A stretch of 35,930 nucleotides of DNA. Source: a virus. The stretch is taken from positions 1 to 35,930 of IMG/VR virus record IMGVR_UViG_3300013285_000004, one strand, 5' to 3'. The translations under genes were made by a program, and so were the position numbers. The notes beneath the pieces are model-generated. The model was not told the DNA's origin, ran no database searches, and worked only from the letters and a program-made list of their open reading frames with translations. Shown in pieces: positions 15,563-24,247 of this stretch (the stretch's first letter is position 1; the number at the start of each line of letters is the position of its first letter).

Positions 15563-15868
15563 TTATTCCACCGTAAATGTTTCTACCCAGGGAAAATCAA
15601 CTTTTTGTGAATTTCCTAAAGCTTTTAATTGATTTTGTATGCTTAATTTTATATGGCATACCCCTTTTTGGGTAGTATCTTTTTCAATCCAAAGGCCAAT
15701 ATCATCTTCGACAATATCAGCTAAAGATTTGTTTACTGTGTCAGGTTCAAACGTATGATTACCTTCTGTTTCGACAGTATTTGTATCATCTGTTACGGAT
15801 AAATGATAGCGAACTGAAGTTAGCTTATCGCCATCAGCATACATTTCTAATATTTTCCAAGTAAACAT
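15563..15868 (-). CDS. Small phage protein in fibre cluster
   Basis: A 101-residue beta-rich, acidic protein beginning FTWKILEMYADGDKLTSVRY and containing TVETEGNHTFEP, a pattern I know from short uncharacterised phage proteins near tail genes. It overlaps the upstream stop by one base (TAATG at 15868). It could be a tail-associated or chaperone protein; there is no motif to choose between them. Confidence 0.65.
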   Translation of the reverse strand: MFTWKILEMYADGDKLTSVRYHLSVTDDTNTVETEGNHTFEPDTVNKSLADIVEDDIGLWIEKDTTQKGVCHIKLSIQNQLKALGNSQKVDFPWVETFTVE

Positions 15869-16134
15869 TATGCTTGTATTGCTGGTTTAAGTTGATCAGT
15901 AGTTAATACTTGAGTTGTTGTGTTCCAAGTAAATCCAATAGAACCAGCACCTAAAACTTCAACTAATACATAATCTGTGTTATCTGAATTTGATTCCCAA
16001 ATTAAAGCATTTGTATCTGCTTTAATCAGCATTGTTGCGTCAAGTGGTGGTTGCCATGTATTGATGTCACCATCCCATACGCACACATTAGTTACTACAT
16101 CAGCTTCTACTATTAAATAATTTTGAGTTGTCAT
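15868..16134 (-). CDS. Small tail-cluster protein
   Basis: An 88-residue protein with NYLIVEADVVTNVCVWDGDI and LVEVLGAGSIGFTWNTTTQV, likely all-beta. Sequences starting with this IVE/NVVxWDGD-type segment are common beside phage fibre genes and may help fibre assembly or attach to fibre tips. It sits between the Gly-rich gene and the 101-residue gene in one tight cluster. Function not known. Confidence 0.65.
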   Translation of the reverse strand: MTTQNYLIVEADVVTNVCVWDGDINTWQPPLDATMLIKADTNALIWESNSDNTDYVLVEVLGAGSIGFTWNTTTQVLTTDQLKPAIQA

Positions 16135-16140
16135 ATTAAA

Positions 16141-16821
16141 TTACCATTCAATAATAACTGCACCACCAGCACCAGAAGCACCATTTGTAGTACCACTGCC
16201 ATCGTAAGAGCCACCGCCGCCACCTGAACCATAGGCTAATCCAGCGCTTGCTAAAGAAGTATTAAATCCACCGCTACCGCCACCTCCTAAACTACTTGAA
16301 CCGCCATTACCACCAGAACCACCTTGGGGTGAATTATAGTTAGCACCACAACCACCACTACCACCAGAAATATTTAAAGTTCCATTAGTTGCCGTTCCAC
16401 CAGCACCACCGATTGAACTTGCACTAGATCCACCACCAGTACCACCGCCACCTGTAATGGTTGTAATAGATTGTGTGCCTGAAGCAACAGTTGTAGAACC
16501 GCCAACACCACCAGTAGCACCATTAGCACCGCCTGCGCCAACTGTTACGGCTAATGTGTTTCCAGGGGTTACTCCAGTTAAATATTTAATTGCCGTTGCA
16601 CCACTACCACCACCACTACCAGGATTAGCAGTTCCGCTTGCATTTGCTCCACCAGCACCGCCACCAACTACTGTAATTTTTAGAGCAGTAACGCCAACTG
16701 GAATAGTGTATGTTCCATTAGCGACAAAAGTTTGGCCACGAATTCCATTTAAAGCCGCAGTAGTCTGTGCAGATGAATCAGCGGAAAACGTTAAAGTTGT
16801 TCCTGAAGTTGTAATTGACAT
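16141..16821 (-). CDS. Glycine-rich fibre-tip / adhesin-like protein
   Basis: A 226-residue protein. After a 25-residue start there is a small beta domain (GQTFVANGTYTIPVGVTALK), then about 150 residues dominated by glycine runs (GGGGTGGGSS, GGSGGNGGSSSLGGGGSGG), ending GGAVIIEW. Polyglycine-sandwich adhesins at the tips of phage fibres have this make-up. The ATG overlaps the stop of the large fibre by one base (TAATG), so it is probably made with the fibre and may be its tip. Gly-rich tips are typically variable host-range determinants; that is inferred here. Confidence 0.7.
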   Translation of the reverse strand: MSITTSGTTLTFSADSSAQTTAALNGIRGQTFVANGTYTIPVGVTALKITVVGGGAGGANASGTANPGSGGGSGATAIKYLTGVTPGNTLAVTVGAGGANGATGGVGGSTTVASGTQSITTITGGGGTGGGSSASSIGGAGGTATNGTLNISGGSGGCGANYNSPQGGSGGNGGSSSLGGGGSGGFNTSLASAGLAYGSGGGGGSYDGSGTTNGASGAGGAVIIEW

Positions 16822-19800
16822 TATTTATTTCCTTTTAATAGTGCAATTTCTTGCTTTAATTCCATAACTTGTTTAGCCAATTCAATAGCGGCTACTAATG
16901 CGGCACTACCATAATTAACTGACAACATACCTTCATCATTAGCTAGAACTGATCTAGGCAATACTGACTGTAAAGATTGTGCTGAAACTCCAACTTCTTT
17001 GTTTCCATTAGCAATTCTAGTGAAATTACCATGTTTAACATTAGCAAGATTTTTAACAAAATCAACTGGTAAATCTTCCCAATCGGTTTTTAATCGTTCA
17101 TCTGAACTTGAAACCATTGAAACGGCTGATAAAGCACCAGTATTGGCATTATAAGACACCACGTTGGTATTTGAAATAGAAGCCGTGGATAAACTTCCAG
17201 AAGTTAAAGTAGTTCCTACAACGTAATAAGTGCCAGTTGTAGTTGTACCAGTAATGGTTGCGCCGCCACCTGAAGAAGTAGCCCAAGTAGGAACACCACC
17301 AGCTACCGTTAATACTTGTCCAGTAGTGCCTATGGTTAATTTAGATAAAGTATTTACGGCACTAGCATAAATGGTATCGCCAGTTGCATAGGTAGATTGA
17401 GCCGTACCACCATTTGCGGCTGGTAAAGTGCCTGTAACACCAGTTGATAATGGCAATCCAGTTGCATTAGTTAGAACGCCACTTGCTGGAGTACCCAAAG
17501 CTGGTGTTACTAATGTAGGGCTTGTGGCTAATACTACGCTTCCGCTACCAGTAGAACTTGTTAAAGTTGGTGCTTGTGCAACTGTGCCAGTACCAGTAGA
17601 AGTTACAAATTGAGGCGTTGTAGTGGTATTGCCAGTTAAAAATGCCGTTGCGCCAGCGGCTGATTGGTAATGAATTGCCCCAACTGTTCCACCAGCTACG
17701 TTAGTTGCAGTAGTTGCGCTAGTAGCAGTTGCGGCATTGCCACCAATAGATAAATTGGCTACTGCGGTTGTGCTTGTAACTGTAAATGGGGCAGTTCCCG
17801 TGGCAATGGTTGATGTAATTACGCCAGTAGCTGAAACAGTTGTAAAAGCACCCGTAGAAGCCGTTGTAGCACCCACCGTGCCGTTAATATTAATTGAAGC
17901 CGTACCAGTAAGGTTAGTTACTGTTCCGCTAGATGGAGTGCCTAATGCGCCACCTGAATACAATAAAGTCGCATTGGAATCAGGTAAAGTATATGTTTTT
18001 TCGGCAGTTGTTGCACCTGAAAATTTAGTAAATCCGTTACCAGTTCCACCGTAAGTAGAAGCAATAATTTGGGTAAGTGCGGCTGAACCATCAAAGTTAT
18101 TACCGTAAATGGCTCTAGGAGTGGTTAAAGTAGCCGCTGAACCGGTTGTGCTTTGATTTAATGTAGGAACATCGGTGGCTACTAATGCTCTAAATGTAGG
18201 TGTTGCCGCCGCACCAGTTGCTGGCCCAGCAAATACAGTAGCCGCCGTTTGCGTTGCTAAAGTGCCAGTTAAAGTGCCAGTTGTTGTTACTGGGGAGCCT
18301 GAAACAGTAAATATTGAAGGCAAAGACAAGCCAACGGAAGTAACTGTTCCTACCCCAGCGGATGCCGCCCATACCAATGAAGTGCCGTTATATGACAAAT
18401 AAGTGCTTGAAAGCGTAGGTGCGGCAACAAATGAAGTTGCGCCAGCACCCGTTTGATAAGGTATTTGTAAATTAGCCCCACCAGCAATATTTGTAGCAGT
18501 AGTTGCTGAAGTTGCCGATGTTGCAGAAGTAGCCGTGGCCGCATTGCCGCCAATAGAAAGACTTGAAGCAGTACCAGTTAACCCCGTTCCAGCACCAGTA
18601 AAACTAGTGGCACTTAAAACGCCAGTTGAAGGCACAAAAGATAGCTTTGTTGAACTTGTAGTTGCTGGTAAATTACCCGTTGTTGTTGAAACTATGGTTG
18701 GATACCAAGTTGCAACTGAACTTGTATTGTCTGTAATGGCAATATTGGTAGCATTGGTAGCGGTTGTGGCCGTTGTTGCTGAACTAGCATTGCCAGTTAA
18801 AGCACCTACAAAAGTAGTAGAAGTAACGCTTGTAAGACCAGCAAAAGTGGTAACTGTTGCGCCCAAAGCAACACCAGTAGAGCCAATAGTTACACTTGAA
18901 TTGACCAATGCGGCATTAGGGATGCTAGTAAGACTTGCGCCTGAACCGCTAAATACGGTTGATGAAAACGTTCCAGTAGAGGGCACATACTGTAATTTGG
19001 TAGAACTGGTATTAATAGAACTTGCAGAACCGCTAGTAGTGCTTACAAATGTAGGGTAAAACGTGCTTGCGCTAGAAGTTTGGTCGCTAATAGTTACAGA
19101 AGCGGATGAAGTTGTCCAGCTAGGGGCACTAGAACCATTAGAAGTTAAAAATTGGCCTGTTGTTCCATTAGCAATAAAAGATGTTGCACCGCTTCCAGTT
19201 TGATAAGGAATTTGGCTTGCGGCACCACCAGCTAGATTAGTTGCAGTTGTTGCAGTTGTTGCTGAACCTACTGCAAGGGTAGATTGGGCTACATATTGCG
19301 GCGCAGTACCGCTAGAAGTCAATACGTAATTTGCAGAGCCAATACCTAAAAAAGTAGTGGTATTTAAAGCCGATTGGTAAGGCAAAGAACCAGCCAAACC
19401 ACCTGAAAGATTAGTGGCGGCGGTTGCCGATGCAACTGCACCACTTACGATAGAACCTGAAATTGATGTAATCCATGTAGGATTTGAGTAACTGCCGGTG
19501 GTATAAACACCATTTGTTACTGTGGCGGCATTACCAGTAATACTAATACCCCATGTTCCAGAAGCATTTGCACCAGTTATGGATGGTGCGCCAATGGTGT
19601 TATATGAAACAGTTAACGCAGAACCACCATTAAAAGTTGACCCTGAAGCACCACCAGCACCAGCATTATTAAATGTCACGCTATTCGTTACACTTCCAGC
19701 CGATGTTGCGGATGTTGCAGTAGCGGCATTTCCACCGATGGATAAAGACGTTGCAGTACCCGTTAAACCCGTGCCAGGGCCGCTAAATTGACTAGATGCC

Positions 19801-20708
19801 GTAATGGTACTACCACCAACAGTTGACCCGCTTATGGGCGTTCCTGTAATAGTTCCACCAGTAATTGCTACGTTATTAGCGTTTTGGGTGGACATTGTGC
19901 CAAGCCCTGAAACTTGGGTATTGGCAATTCCAATTGTTGTGTTGGTAACGCCAGTAATTTGACCGCTGGCATTAGTAACCAATACAGGAACAGAACTAGC
20001 AGAACCATAAGTTCCAGCAGTTCCAACTGGAGTAATGCTAAATGTATTAGAAGCTAGGGTTAACCCTGTGCCAGCGTAATAAGTATTCAGTACGGAAAAC
20101 TGAACCCAAGGCATTGTCGTTACATCAATTGTTCCAACTTTTGTTGCGGTGCAAACCCAACCCGTTCCAGCTTGACTACCATTTAAAATAATTGTGTAAG
20201 CACCTGGCACTTCTGCCCATACATCCATATCTACGGCACGTGTCCAAGTAGTAGCGGATGCTATGTAAATGCCATTAAATTGACTAGCAGATTGGTTTTT
20301 AACCAAAACTCTATCGCCAGCTACGGTTGTGTAACCATCAATTGTCTGTAATCCTGACAATGTAATGTTGATGGTTGTGCCAACTTGACAGGCCGCTTTA
20401 GGGCCAAGTCCTTGGGTTACTGTATCTACATACAGTTTATTGGTTATGTCTGTATTGGCTGAAGGGCTAGTAGCTATTGTTCCAGTATTGGTTGCAATGT
20501 TTGTAAAGTAACCAGCCGCTGGAGTTGTGCCGCCAATAATAGAACTGTTAATCGTGCTATTGGTAATGGTTAACCCTGATTGAACAGGATTAAACGTTGC
20601 ATAAAAAGGAACTCCCTGACCAATAAAGGTTAGGAAGTTGCCTTGTAAATCGAAATAAGCCTGAACCGGCAGTAGGTTTTGAACCGCCGAATTCGATGGG
20701 TTAGCCAT
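16821..20708 (-). CDS. Large tail fibre with C-terminal S74 self-cleaving chaperone
   Basis: A 1295-residue protein, the largest in the genome. The N-terminal 220 residues include VQAYFDLQGNFLTFIGQGVP and a beta domain with DRVLVKNQSASQFNGIYIAS. About 220-1190 is a long Ser/Thr/Ala/Gly-rich shaft with recurring units: ATN-(A/S)GG-x-IPYQTG-GATSF four times, D-N/Q-TSS-x-YPT-VSTT twice, and SIGGNAATATSATS four times. Residues 1201-1295 are a peptidase S74 intramolecular chaperone: SDERLKTDW (1202-1210) with the Ser/Lys dyad, GVSAQSLQSVLP, and a C-terminal coiled coil. S74 domains trimerise the fibre and then cut themselves off. Receptor binding is expected. Confidence 0.88.
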   Translation of the reverse strand: MANPSNSAVQNLLPVQAYFDLQGNFLTFIGQGVPFYATFNPVQSGLTITNSTINSSIIGGTTPAAGYFTNIATNTGTIATSPSANTDITNKLYVDTVTQGLGPKAACQVGTTINITLSGLQTIDGYTTVAGDRVLVKNQSASQFNGIYIASATTWTRAVDMDVWAEVPGAYTIILNGSQAGTGWVCTATKVGTIDVTTMPWVQFSVLNTYYAGTGLTLASNTFSITPVGTAGTYGSASSVPVLVTNASGQITGVTNTTIGIANTQVSGLGTMSTQNANNVAITGGTITGTPISGSTVGGSTITASSQFSGPGTGLTGTATSLSIGGNAATATSATSAGSVTNSVTFNNAGAGGASGSTFNGGSALTVSYNTIGAPSITGANASGTWGISITGNAATVTNGVYTTGSYSNPTWITSISGSIVSGAVASATAATNLSGGLAGSLPYQSALNTTTFLGIGSANYVLTSSGTAPQYVAQSTLAVGSATTATTATNLAGGAASQIPYQTGSGATSFIANGTTGQFLTSNGSSAPSWTTSSASVTISDQTSSASTFYPTFVSTTSGSASSINTSSTKLQYVPSTGTFSSTVFSGSGASLTSIPNAALVNSSVTIGSTGVALGATVTTFAGLTSVTSTTFVGALTGNASSATTATTATNATNIAITDNTSSVATWYPTIVSTTTGNLPATTSSTKLSFVPSTGVLSATSFTGAGTGLTGTASSLSIGGNAATATSATSATSATTATNIAGGANLQIPYQTGAGATSFVAAPTLSSTYLSYNGTSLVWAASAGVGTVTSVGLSLPSIFTVSGSPVTTTGTLTGTLATQTAATVFAGPATGAAATPTFRALVATDVPTLNQSTTGSAATLTTPRAIYGNNFDGSAALTQIIASTYGGTGNGFTKFSGATTAEKTYTLPDSNATLLYSGGALGTPSSGTVTNLTGTASININGTVGATTASTGAFTTVSATGVITSTIATGTAPFTVTSTTAVANLSIGGNAATATSATTATNVAGGTVGAIHYQSAAGATAFLTGNTTTTPQFVTSTGTGTVAQAPTLTSSTGSGSVVLATSPTLVTPALGTPASGVLTNATGLPLSTGVTGTLPAANGGTAQSTYATGDTIYASAVNTLSKLTIGTTGQVLTVAGGVPTWATSSGGGATITGTTTTGTYYVVGTTLTSGSLSTASISNTNVVSYNANTGALSAVSMVSSSDERLKTDWEDLPVDFVKNLANVKHGNFTRIANGNKEVGVSAQSLQSVLPRSVLANDEGMLSVNYGSAALVAAIELAKQVMELKQEIALLKGNK

Positions 20709-20717
20709 GCTTATCCT

Positions 20718-21065
20718 TTAAGACTGATCGCCAACTGGCGTTACATATAAAGTACCTGACGTTCCAATAGTAGTAATTGAAAACGTTTGTGGAACGGCAA
20801 TAACCATTGGCATTTGCATAGAAATACCTAAAACTACTGTGTTTGTTGGTGTGCCGGTAGGTGCAACTGCCGCACCAGCGGTACCTACTCCACCTACTAC
20901 CGGGGCAATATTAATTGTCACCGGAGTAGCCGCAGTATTCAAAAACGCACAATAGTCCATTTGGTTGTTGCCTGAAGCACTAATAGTGACCGCAGTAGAT
21001 GAACTTGCTCCAACTGTAATTCCAGTTGTAGGGCCAATAGGACGTAATACGTTAGTGGTAGCCAT
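20718..21065 (-). CDS. Small beta-rich structural protein
   Basis: A 115-residue Thr/Gly/Val/Ala-rich protein with alternating hydrophobic residues typical of a beta sandwich (TGITVGASSSTAVTISASG, SFSITTIGTSGTLYVTPVG-like). No enzyme motif or membrane segment. It follows two other small beta proteins between the coat and the fibre genes, where decoration or fibre-base proteins are usually encoded. Binding site and spacing are ordinary. Confidence 0.65.
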   Translation of the reverse strand: MATTNVLRPIGPTTGITVGASSSTAVTISASGNNQMDYCAFLNTAATPVTINIAPVVGGVGTAGAAVAPTGTPTNTVVLGISMQMPMVIAVPQTFSITTIGTSGTLYVTPVGDQS

Positions 21066-21068
21066 GAT

Positions 21069-21395
21069 TTAAGCCATATTAATAGGTGCTGAGCCATCTA
21101 AACGACTGACCATAAAATAATATGTTCCAGCAGATGCAGTAGCTGAAGAAGCGGTCACGTTCAAAAATTGAACTGACAAAATGCCGTTTGTATAGCAATC
21201 ACATTCGCCCATAACAATACCAGCGGTTTGTGCGCCAACTGCGCCAATTGCTTGAATAGCATCAGTTGTTAGCAAACCAGGAACGTTAAATGTTTGAACT
21301 GCGCTTGTGTATGAAGCAGTTGCGGCTGGAGTAAGTGATGGGCCAATAATGGTTGTTGACAATAAATTTCCACGGCCGATAGTAGTTGATGGCAT
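21069..21395 (-). CDS. Small beta-rich structural protein
   Basis: A 108-residue protein resembling its neighbours in composition (Thr, Ala, Ile, Gly), with a MGECDCYTNG segment holding two cysteines near the middle. ATG 21395 follows TAAGGAAATAT. Just upstream, 21441-21466 is a strong terminator, so this gene probably has its own promoter or depends on read-through. Role inferred as virion decoration or tail. Confidence 0.65.
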   Translation of the reverse strand: MPSTTIGRGNLLSTTIIGPSLTPAATASYTSAVQTFNVPGLLTTDAIQAIGAVGAQTAGIVMGECDCYTNGILSVQFLNVTASSATASAGTYYFMVSRLDGSAPINMA

Positions 21396-21440
21396 GATAT
21401 TTCCTTTAAGTTAGGATAATTAATTATAAGCGTAAAAGCG

Positions 21441-21466
21441 AAAAAAACCACCCTTTATGGGGGTGG
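21441..21466 (-). terminator. Rho-independent terminator after the 140-residue capsid-cluster gene
   Basis: On the - strand, CCACCC (21466-21461), a 7-nt loop and GGGTGG (21453-21448) are followed by seven T residues. It lies just below the gene ending at 21493 and would separate high-level coat transcription from the fibre genes. Partial read-through is expected, as the genes below need transcripts too. Confidence 0.85.
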
Positions 21467-21492
21467 CTTTCCTCACTATTTCCTATTCCCTA

Positions 21493-21915
21493 TTAAGGTA
21501 GGAAAGTTAAGTCGTAACCGTAAACAAATACGTCAGCAGTAGCGGCGGCACCTTGTGCAGTAGCAACGTTGAAATAAATATTTTGGGTAGTTTGTGCGGC
21601 AGTAGAAGCAACAGTACGTTGGCTAACTACGGTTGCACCGGTACAAGCTGATAATGCGGCATTAGCAACAATTGCAGTTCCACCAGCAGATGGTGCTGGG
21701 AATACACCGGCGGCGGCAGTTGTTAAGCTAGTAGAAGCATTAGTAACGATAACGTTAGATACAGAATAGCTAGTTGTGTTGTTAACTGCTAATACGGTAT
21801 CGCCAGTTGCGTTAAGGTTTACACCCTGAAAAGAAGCAATTAAGCGAATAGCTTGGTTGCTTGTTAAATTCGATGGGTGATTTGCTACGGTTGTTGCTGG
21901 GCCTGGATTTGCCAT
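21493..21915 (-). CDS. Small beta-rich protein next to coat, decoration candidate
   Basis: A 140-residue Ala/Thr/Val-rich protein of predicted beta structure (TGDTVLAVNNTTSYSVSNVI; NIYFNVATAQGAAATADVFV) directly downstream of the coat gene and ended by a strong terminator, so it should be transcribed with coat at high level. Size and position suit a capsid decoration protein. No family match recognised. The ATG follows AAGGAAATAAA. Confidence 0.65.
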   Translation of the reverse strand: MANPGPATTVANHPSNLTSNQAIRLIASFQGVNLNATGDTVLAVNNTTSYSVSNVIVTNASTSLTTAAAGVFPAPSAGGTAIVANAALSACTGATVVSQRTVASTAAQTTQNIYFNVATAQGAAATADVFVYGYDLTFLP

Positions 21916-21968
21916 GATTTTATTTCCTTAAATTAAGTTAAAAAGTAGGGGTTTCCCCCTACGATTAA

Positions 21969-23210
21969 TTACGATGCGATACGGCAAGCAAGTTCAGGGT
22001 ACAAAGGTGCCCAGCCATACAGAACATCTAAACGAGTAGGAATACTATCGTTGTTGATGGTGTATTGACGTACGACACGCATTGAAAGACCGATTTCCTT
22101 GTCGCTTGCACGGCCAGCGAAATGAACGCCTTCTGGCAATTCCAAGTCAGCACAAGCCAATGTAAACGCATTGCGGTGCATCAAAATGTTCTGTGCAGAT
22201 ACTGTACCGGTGTTATTAAACGGAGTAACAGTCTGTGAACCAGTTGATGTGATGCTTACGTTTTGGAACTGGCCAGCGGTGATAACGGCTGGAACAACAG
22301 TAACAGTAGCAGTACCACCAGAACCAATTGCAGTTGTGGATTGAACTACGAATGAACGCAGTTTGTTGCCATAAGTCTGACGGTTTTGTGGGTTAACTGC
22401 ATAAACGCCAGCGATAGTAAATGTATCACCTTGGTTTAATGTAGCGGCCGCAGATGTAGCACCAACAGTAATTGCGCTTGAATAAGCCCAACCACTTGTT
22501 AGGAAGCCAGTTGCAGTTGTTACGTTGCATGACAATGTTGCAGAAGCATAAGAACCGAATGTTTGTGAAACAACGTTCTGATCCATACGCCAGTTCATAC
22601 CACCTGAATCACGGCCCATCAAGCCTTTTGTATATTGGCTAGAAATCTGTGCAGTTGGAACAAACAAACCTTTTAAGCTATCAACGATAGTTGCAGATGT
22701 AAATGGCTCAACGATTACAGAACGGCGGCCATCACGTGGAGCACCTTCAGAATCAAGGTAAGCGGCGGCAGTCAGGTAAGTAATCAAACCGGTAGGCGCA
22801 GTACCAGCGGTACCAACGATGTTTGCGGTGTTGTTCTTAGCCATTACTAGGCCATCACGATCCATTTTGTTAGCAATAGTTGCAATTGCTGGTTTCAATA
22901 CACGGTCGCTAAACATATCAAGGCTTAATGCCAAGTCTTGTGTAGTGAACTGTGTATCAACGTGGAATTGTGTTGACAATGTTACAGGAACTGAAGTTTC
23001 GTTGAAATCTTCAACGTTCAGGGCTGGGCCAGTTGTACCGATAAAGCGGCCTGGACGGCGTACGTTTACAGTTTGGCCAATTTTTGCGCCAACTACTGCG
23101 AACTGGTCATCATAGTTACGGTCAACTTCACCAGTAAAGGTTAGTTCGTTTTCAAGAACCATCAACGCTTCGTTGGTGATTTTACTAATAGTCAATAAAT
23201 TATTTGACAT
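21969..23210 (-). CDS. Major coat protein, P22 gp5-like
   Basis: A 413-residue capsid subunit (P22 gp5 is 430). It begins LLTISKITNEALMVLENEL and contains VGAKIGQTVNVRRPGRF, DTQFTTQDLALSLD, a beta insertion region with GDTFTIAGVYAVNPQNRQTY, and a C-terminal MRVVRQYTINNDSIPTRLDV segment, all typical of P22-type HK97-fold coats. The gene follows scaffold and has AAGGAAATAT before the ATG. It assembles with the scaffold into the procapsid. High confidence from pattern and synteny. Confidence 0.93.
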   Translation of the reverse strand: MSNNLLTISKITNEALMVLENELTFTGEVDRNYDDQFAVVGAKIGQTVNVRRPGRFIGTTGPALNVEDFNETSVPVTLSTQFHVDTQFTTQDLALSLDMFSDRVLKPAIATIANKMDRDGLVMAKNNTANIVGTAGTAPTGLITYLTAAAYLDSEGAPRDGRRSVIVEPFTSATIVDSLKGLFVPTAQISSQYTKGLMGRDSGGMNWRMDQNVVSQTFGSYASATLSCNVTTATGFLTSGWAYSSAITVGATSAAATLNQGDTFTIAGVYAVNPQNRQTYGNKLRSFVVQSTTAIGSGGTATVTVVPAVITAGQFQNVSITSTGSQTVTPFNNTGTVSAQNILMHRNAFTLACADLELPEGVHFAGRASDKEIGLSMRVVRQYTINNDSIPTRLDVLYGWAPLYPELACRIAS

Positions 23211-23242
23211 GATATTTCCTTAAAATTAAATTAGGTTTAACC

Positions 23243-24160
23243 TTATCTAATCTTCCCAGCAAGTCGGCCAGCTTTCCATTGTTGAAATGATAGTTTGTCA
23301 CCATCCATCGCAACATCTGCAACGCCACCAGTTGATCTTAAAGGTCGGATCGGTTCAGGTGCATTAGACTTCGCCGCAACAGATTTTCTTTCAGCTTTAA
23401 CTGGTTCTTCAGTCTTTTCAAACTGTCCTTCCAGCTTCCCAATCAATTTTAAAGCACTTGCAGTAGTCATAGTGGAAAGCTTTTCAGCCATTTCGTCATC
23501 ACTTGCTAGTTCATATAGGATTCTTGGGCCTACATCGCTTTCAAGGATCGCATCACGTACTGTGTCATTTACCATGACCGTGCTTGATGCCACCATATCA
23601 TCGTAATCAGGTAATTCTGCTTTAGTAACTTCAAGCTTTTGTTGCCAGGTCTTAATGACCGTGTCACGTTTAGCTTCAATTTCCTTCTGCTTTACTTCCT
23701 GTTCACGTTTTGCTAATGCTTGTTCTGTTGACCATTCAGCTAGTGCTTCAGCGTATTCAAAAGCATCTTTAAAATCATCTGGTGATGGCTTTCGATTGCT
23801 TTCAGGTTCCTGATTAGGTGTCCTAAAGCTTTCTTTTGCCGCCAATTGACTTTCAAGTTCTTTAACTTTTGCTTCTGCTTCTTTACGTGCTTTGGTCAGT
23901 TCAGAAAATCGCTTTTCTAACTTTGGGTTTTGCTTCTTTTCTTCTGTTTCGGTCGCTTCATCCTTCGCCAATTCAGGTTCACTCTGTCCTTTTTCTGCCG
24001 CTGGCTCTACTGGAGTTTCCTCAACAGTAGCCTCAGTTGGGCTTTCTTCGAAAGCTAAACCTAATTTATTAGCATTAAAATCCGCTAAATTTTCACTTGT
24101 TACTACTGTTCCAGCCTGTTTTGGTTGGTCAGTTACTTCTACTACTTGTGCTTCTGACAT
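23243..24160 (-). CDS. Scaffolding protein
   Basis: A 305-residue, strongly charged protein, nearly all helix: Glu/Pro-rich start, coiled coil at about 75-115 (EKRFSELTKARKEAEAKVKE), further Lys/Glu helix at 135-185, and a basic C-terminal end (FQQWKAGRLAGKIR) of the kind that contacts the coat. P22 gp8 is 303 residues. It sits between portal and coat as expected. The family is recognised by composition, length and place more than by fixed residues. Confidence 0.85.
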   Translation of the reverse strand: MSEAQVVEVTDQPKQAGTVVTSENLADFNANKLGLAFEESPTEATVEETPVEPAAEKGQSEPELAKDEATETEEKKQNPKLEKRFSELTKARKEAEAKVKELESQLAAKESFRTPNQEPESNRKPSPDDFKDAFEYAEALAEWSTEQALAKREQEVKQKEIEAKRDTVIKTWQQKLEVTKAELPDYDDMVASSTVMVNDTVRDAILESDVGPRILYELASDDEMAEKLSTMTTASALKLIGKLEGQFEKTEEPVKAERKSVAAKSNAPEPIRPLRSTGGVADVAMDGDKLSFQQWKAGRLAGKIR

Positions 24161-24181
24161 GAGAAATCCTCAAGAATTAAC

Positions 24182-24201
24182 CCTATGAATAACACCATAG
24201 G
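24182..24201 (-). promoter_or_regulatory. Small hairpin in the scaffold leader
   Basis: CCTATG and CATAGG (24182-24187, 24196-24201) form a 6-bp stem with an 8-nt loop in the 87-bp gap before the scaffold gene, just upstream of GAGGATT. It may tune translation or mark an mRNA processing site. The rest of the gap is AT-rich and could hold a weak promoter, but I see no convincing boxes. Confidence 0.3.
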
Positions 24202-24247
24202 TAGTGTTGTGTAGTTATCTTAATACTATATCTAGTGTTTTGCAACA

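Noticed and set aside
18535-19059. Long open frame on the + strand opposite the fibre gene (also 16457-16867 and 19522-19791)
   Set aside because: They are Val/Pro/Ala-rich mirror images of the repetitive Thr/Ala/Gly fibre and Gly-rich codons, without binding sites or operon context.
16821-20708. Tandem DNA repeats in the fibre gene as a mobile or CRISPR-like array
   Set aside because: The repeats follow protein units in frame (IPYQTG, SIGGNAATATSATS) with diverged codons, so they are fibre shaft repeats.
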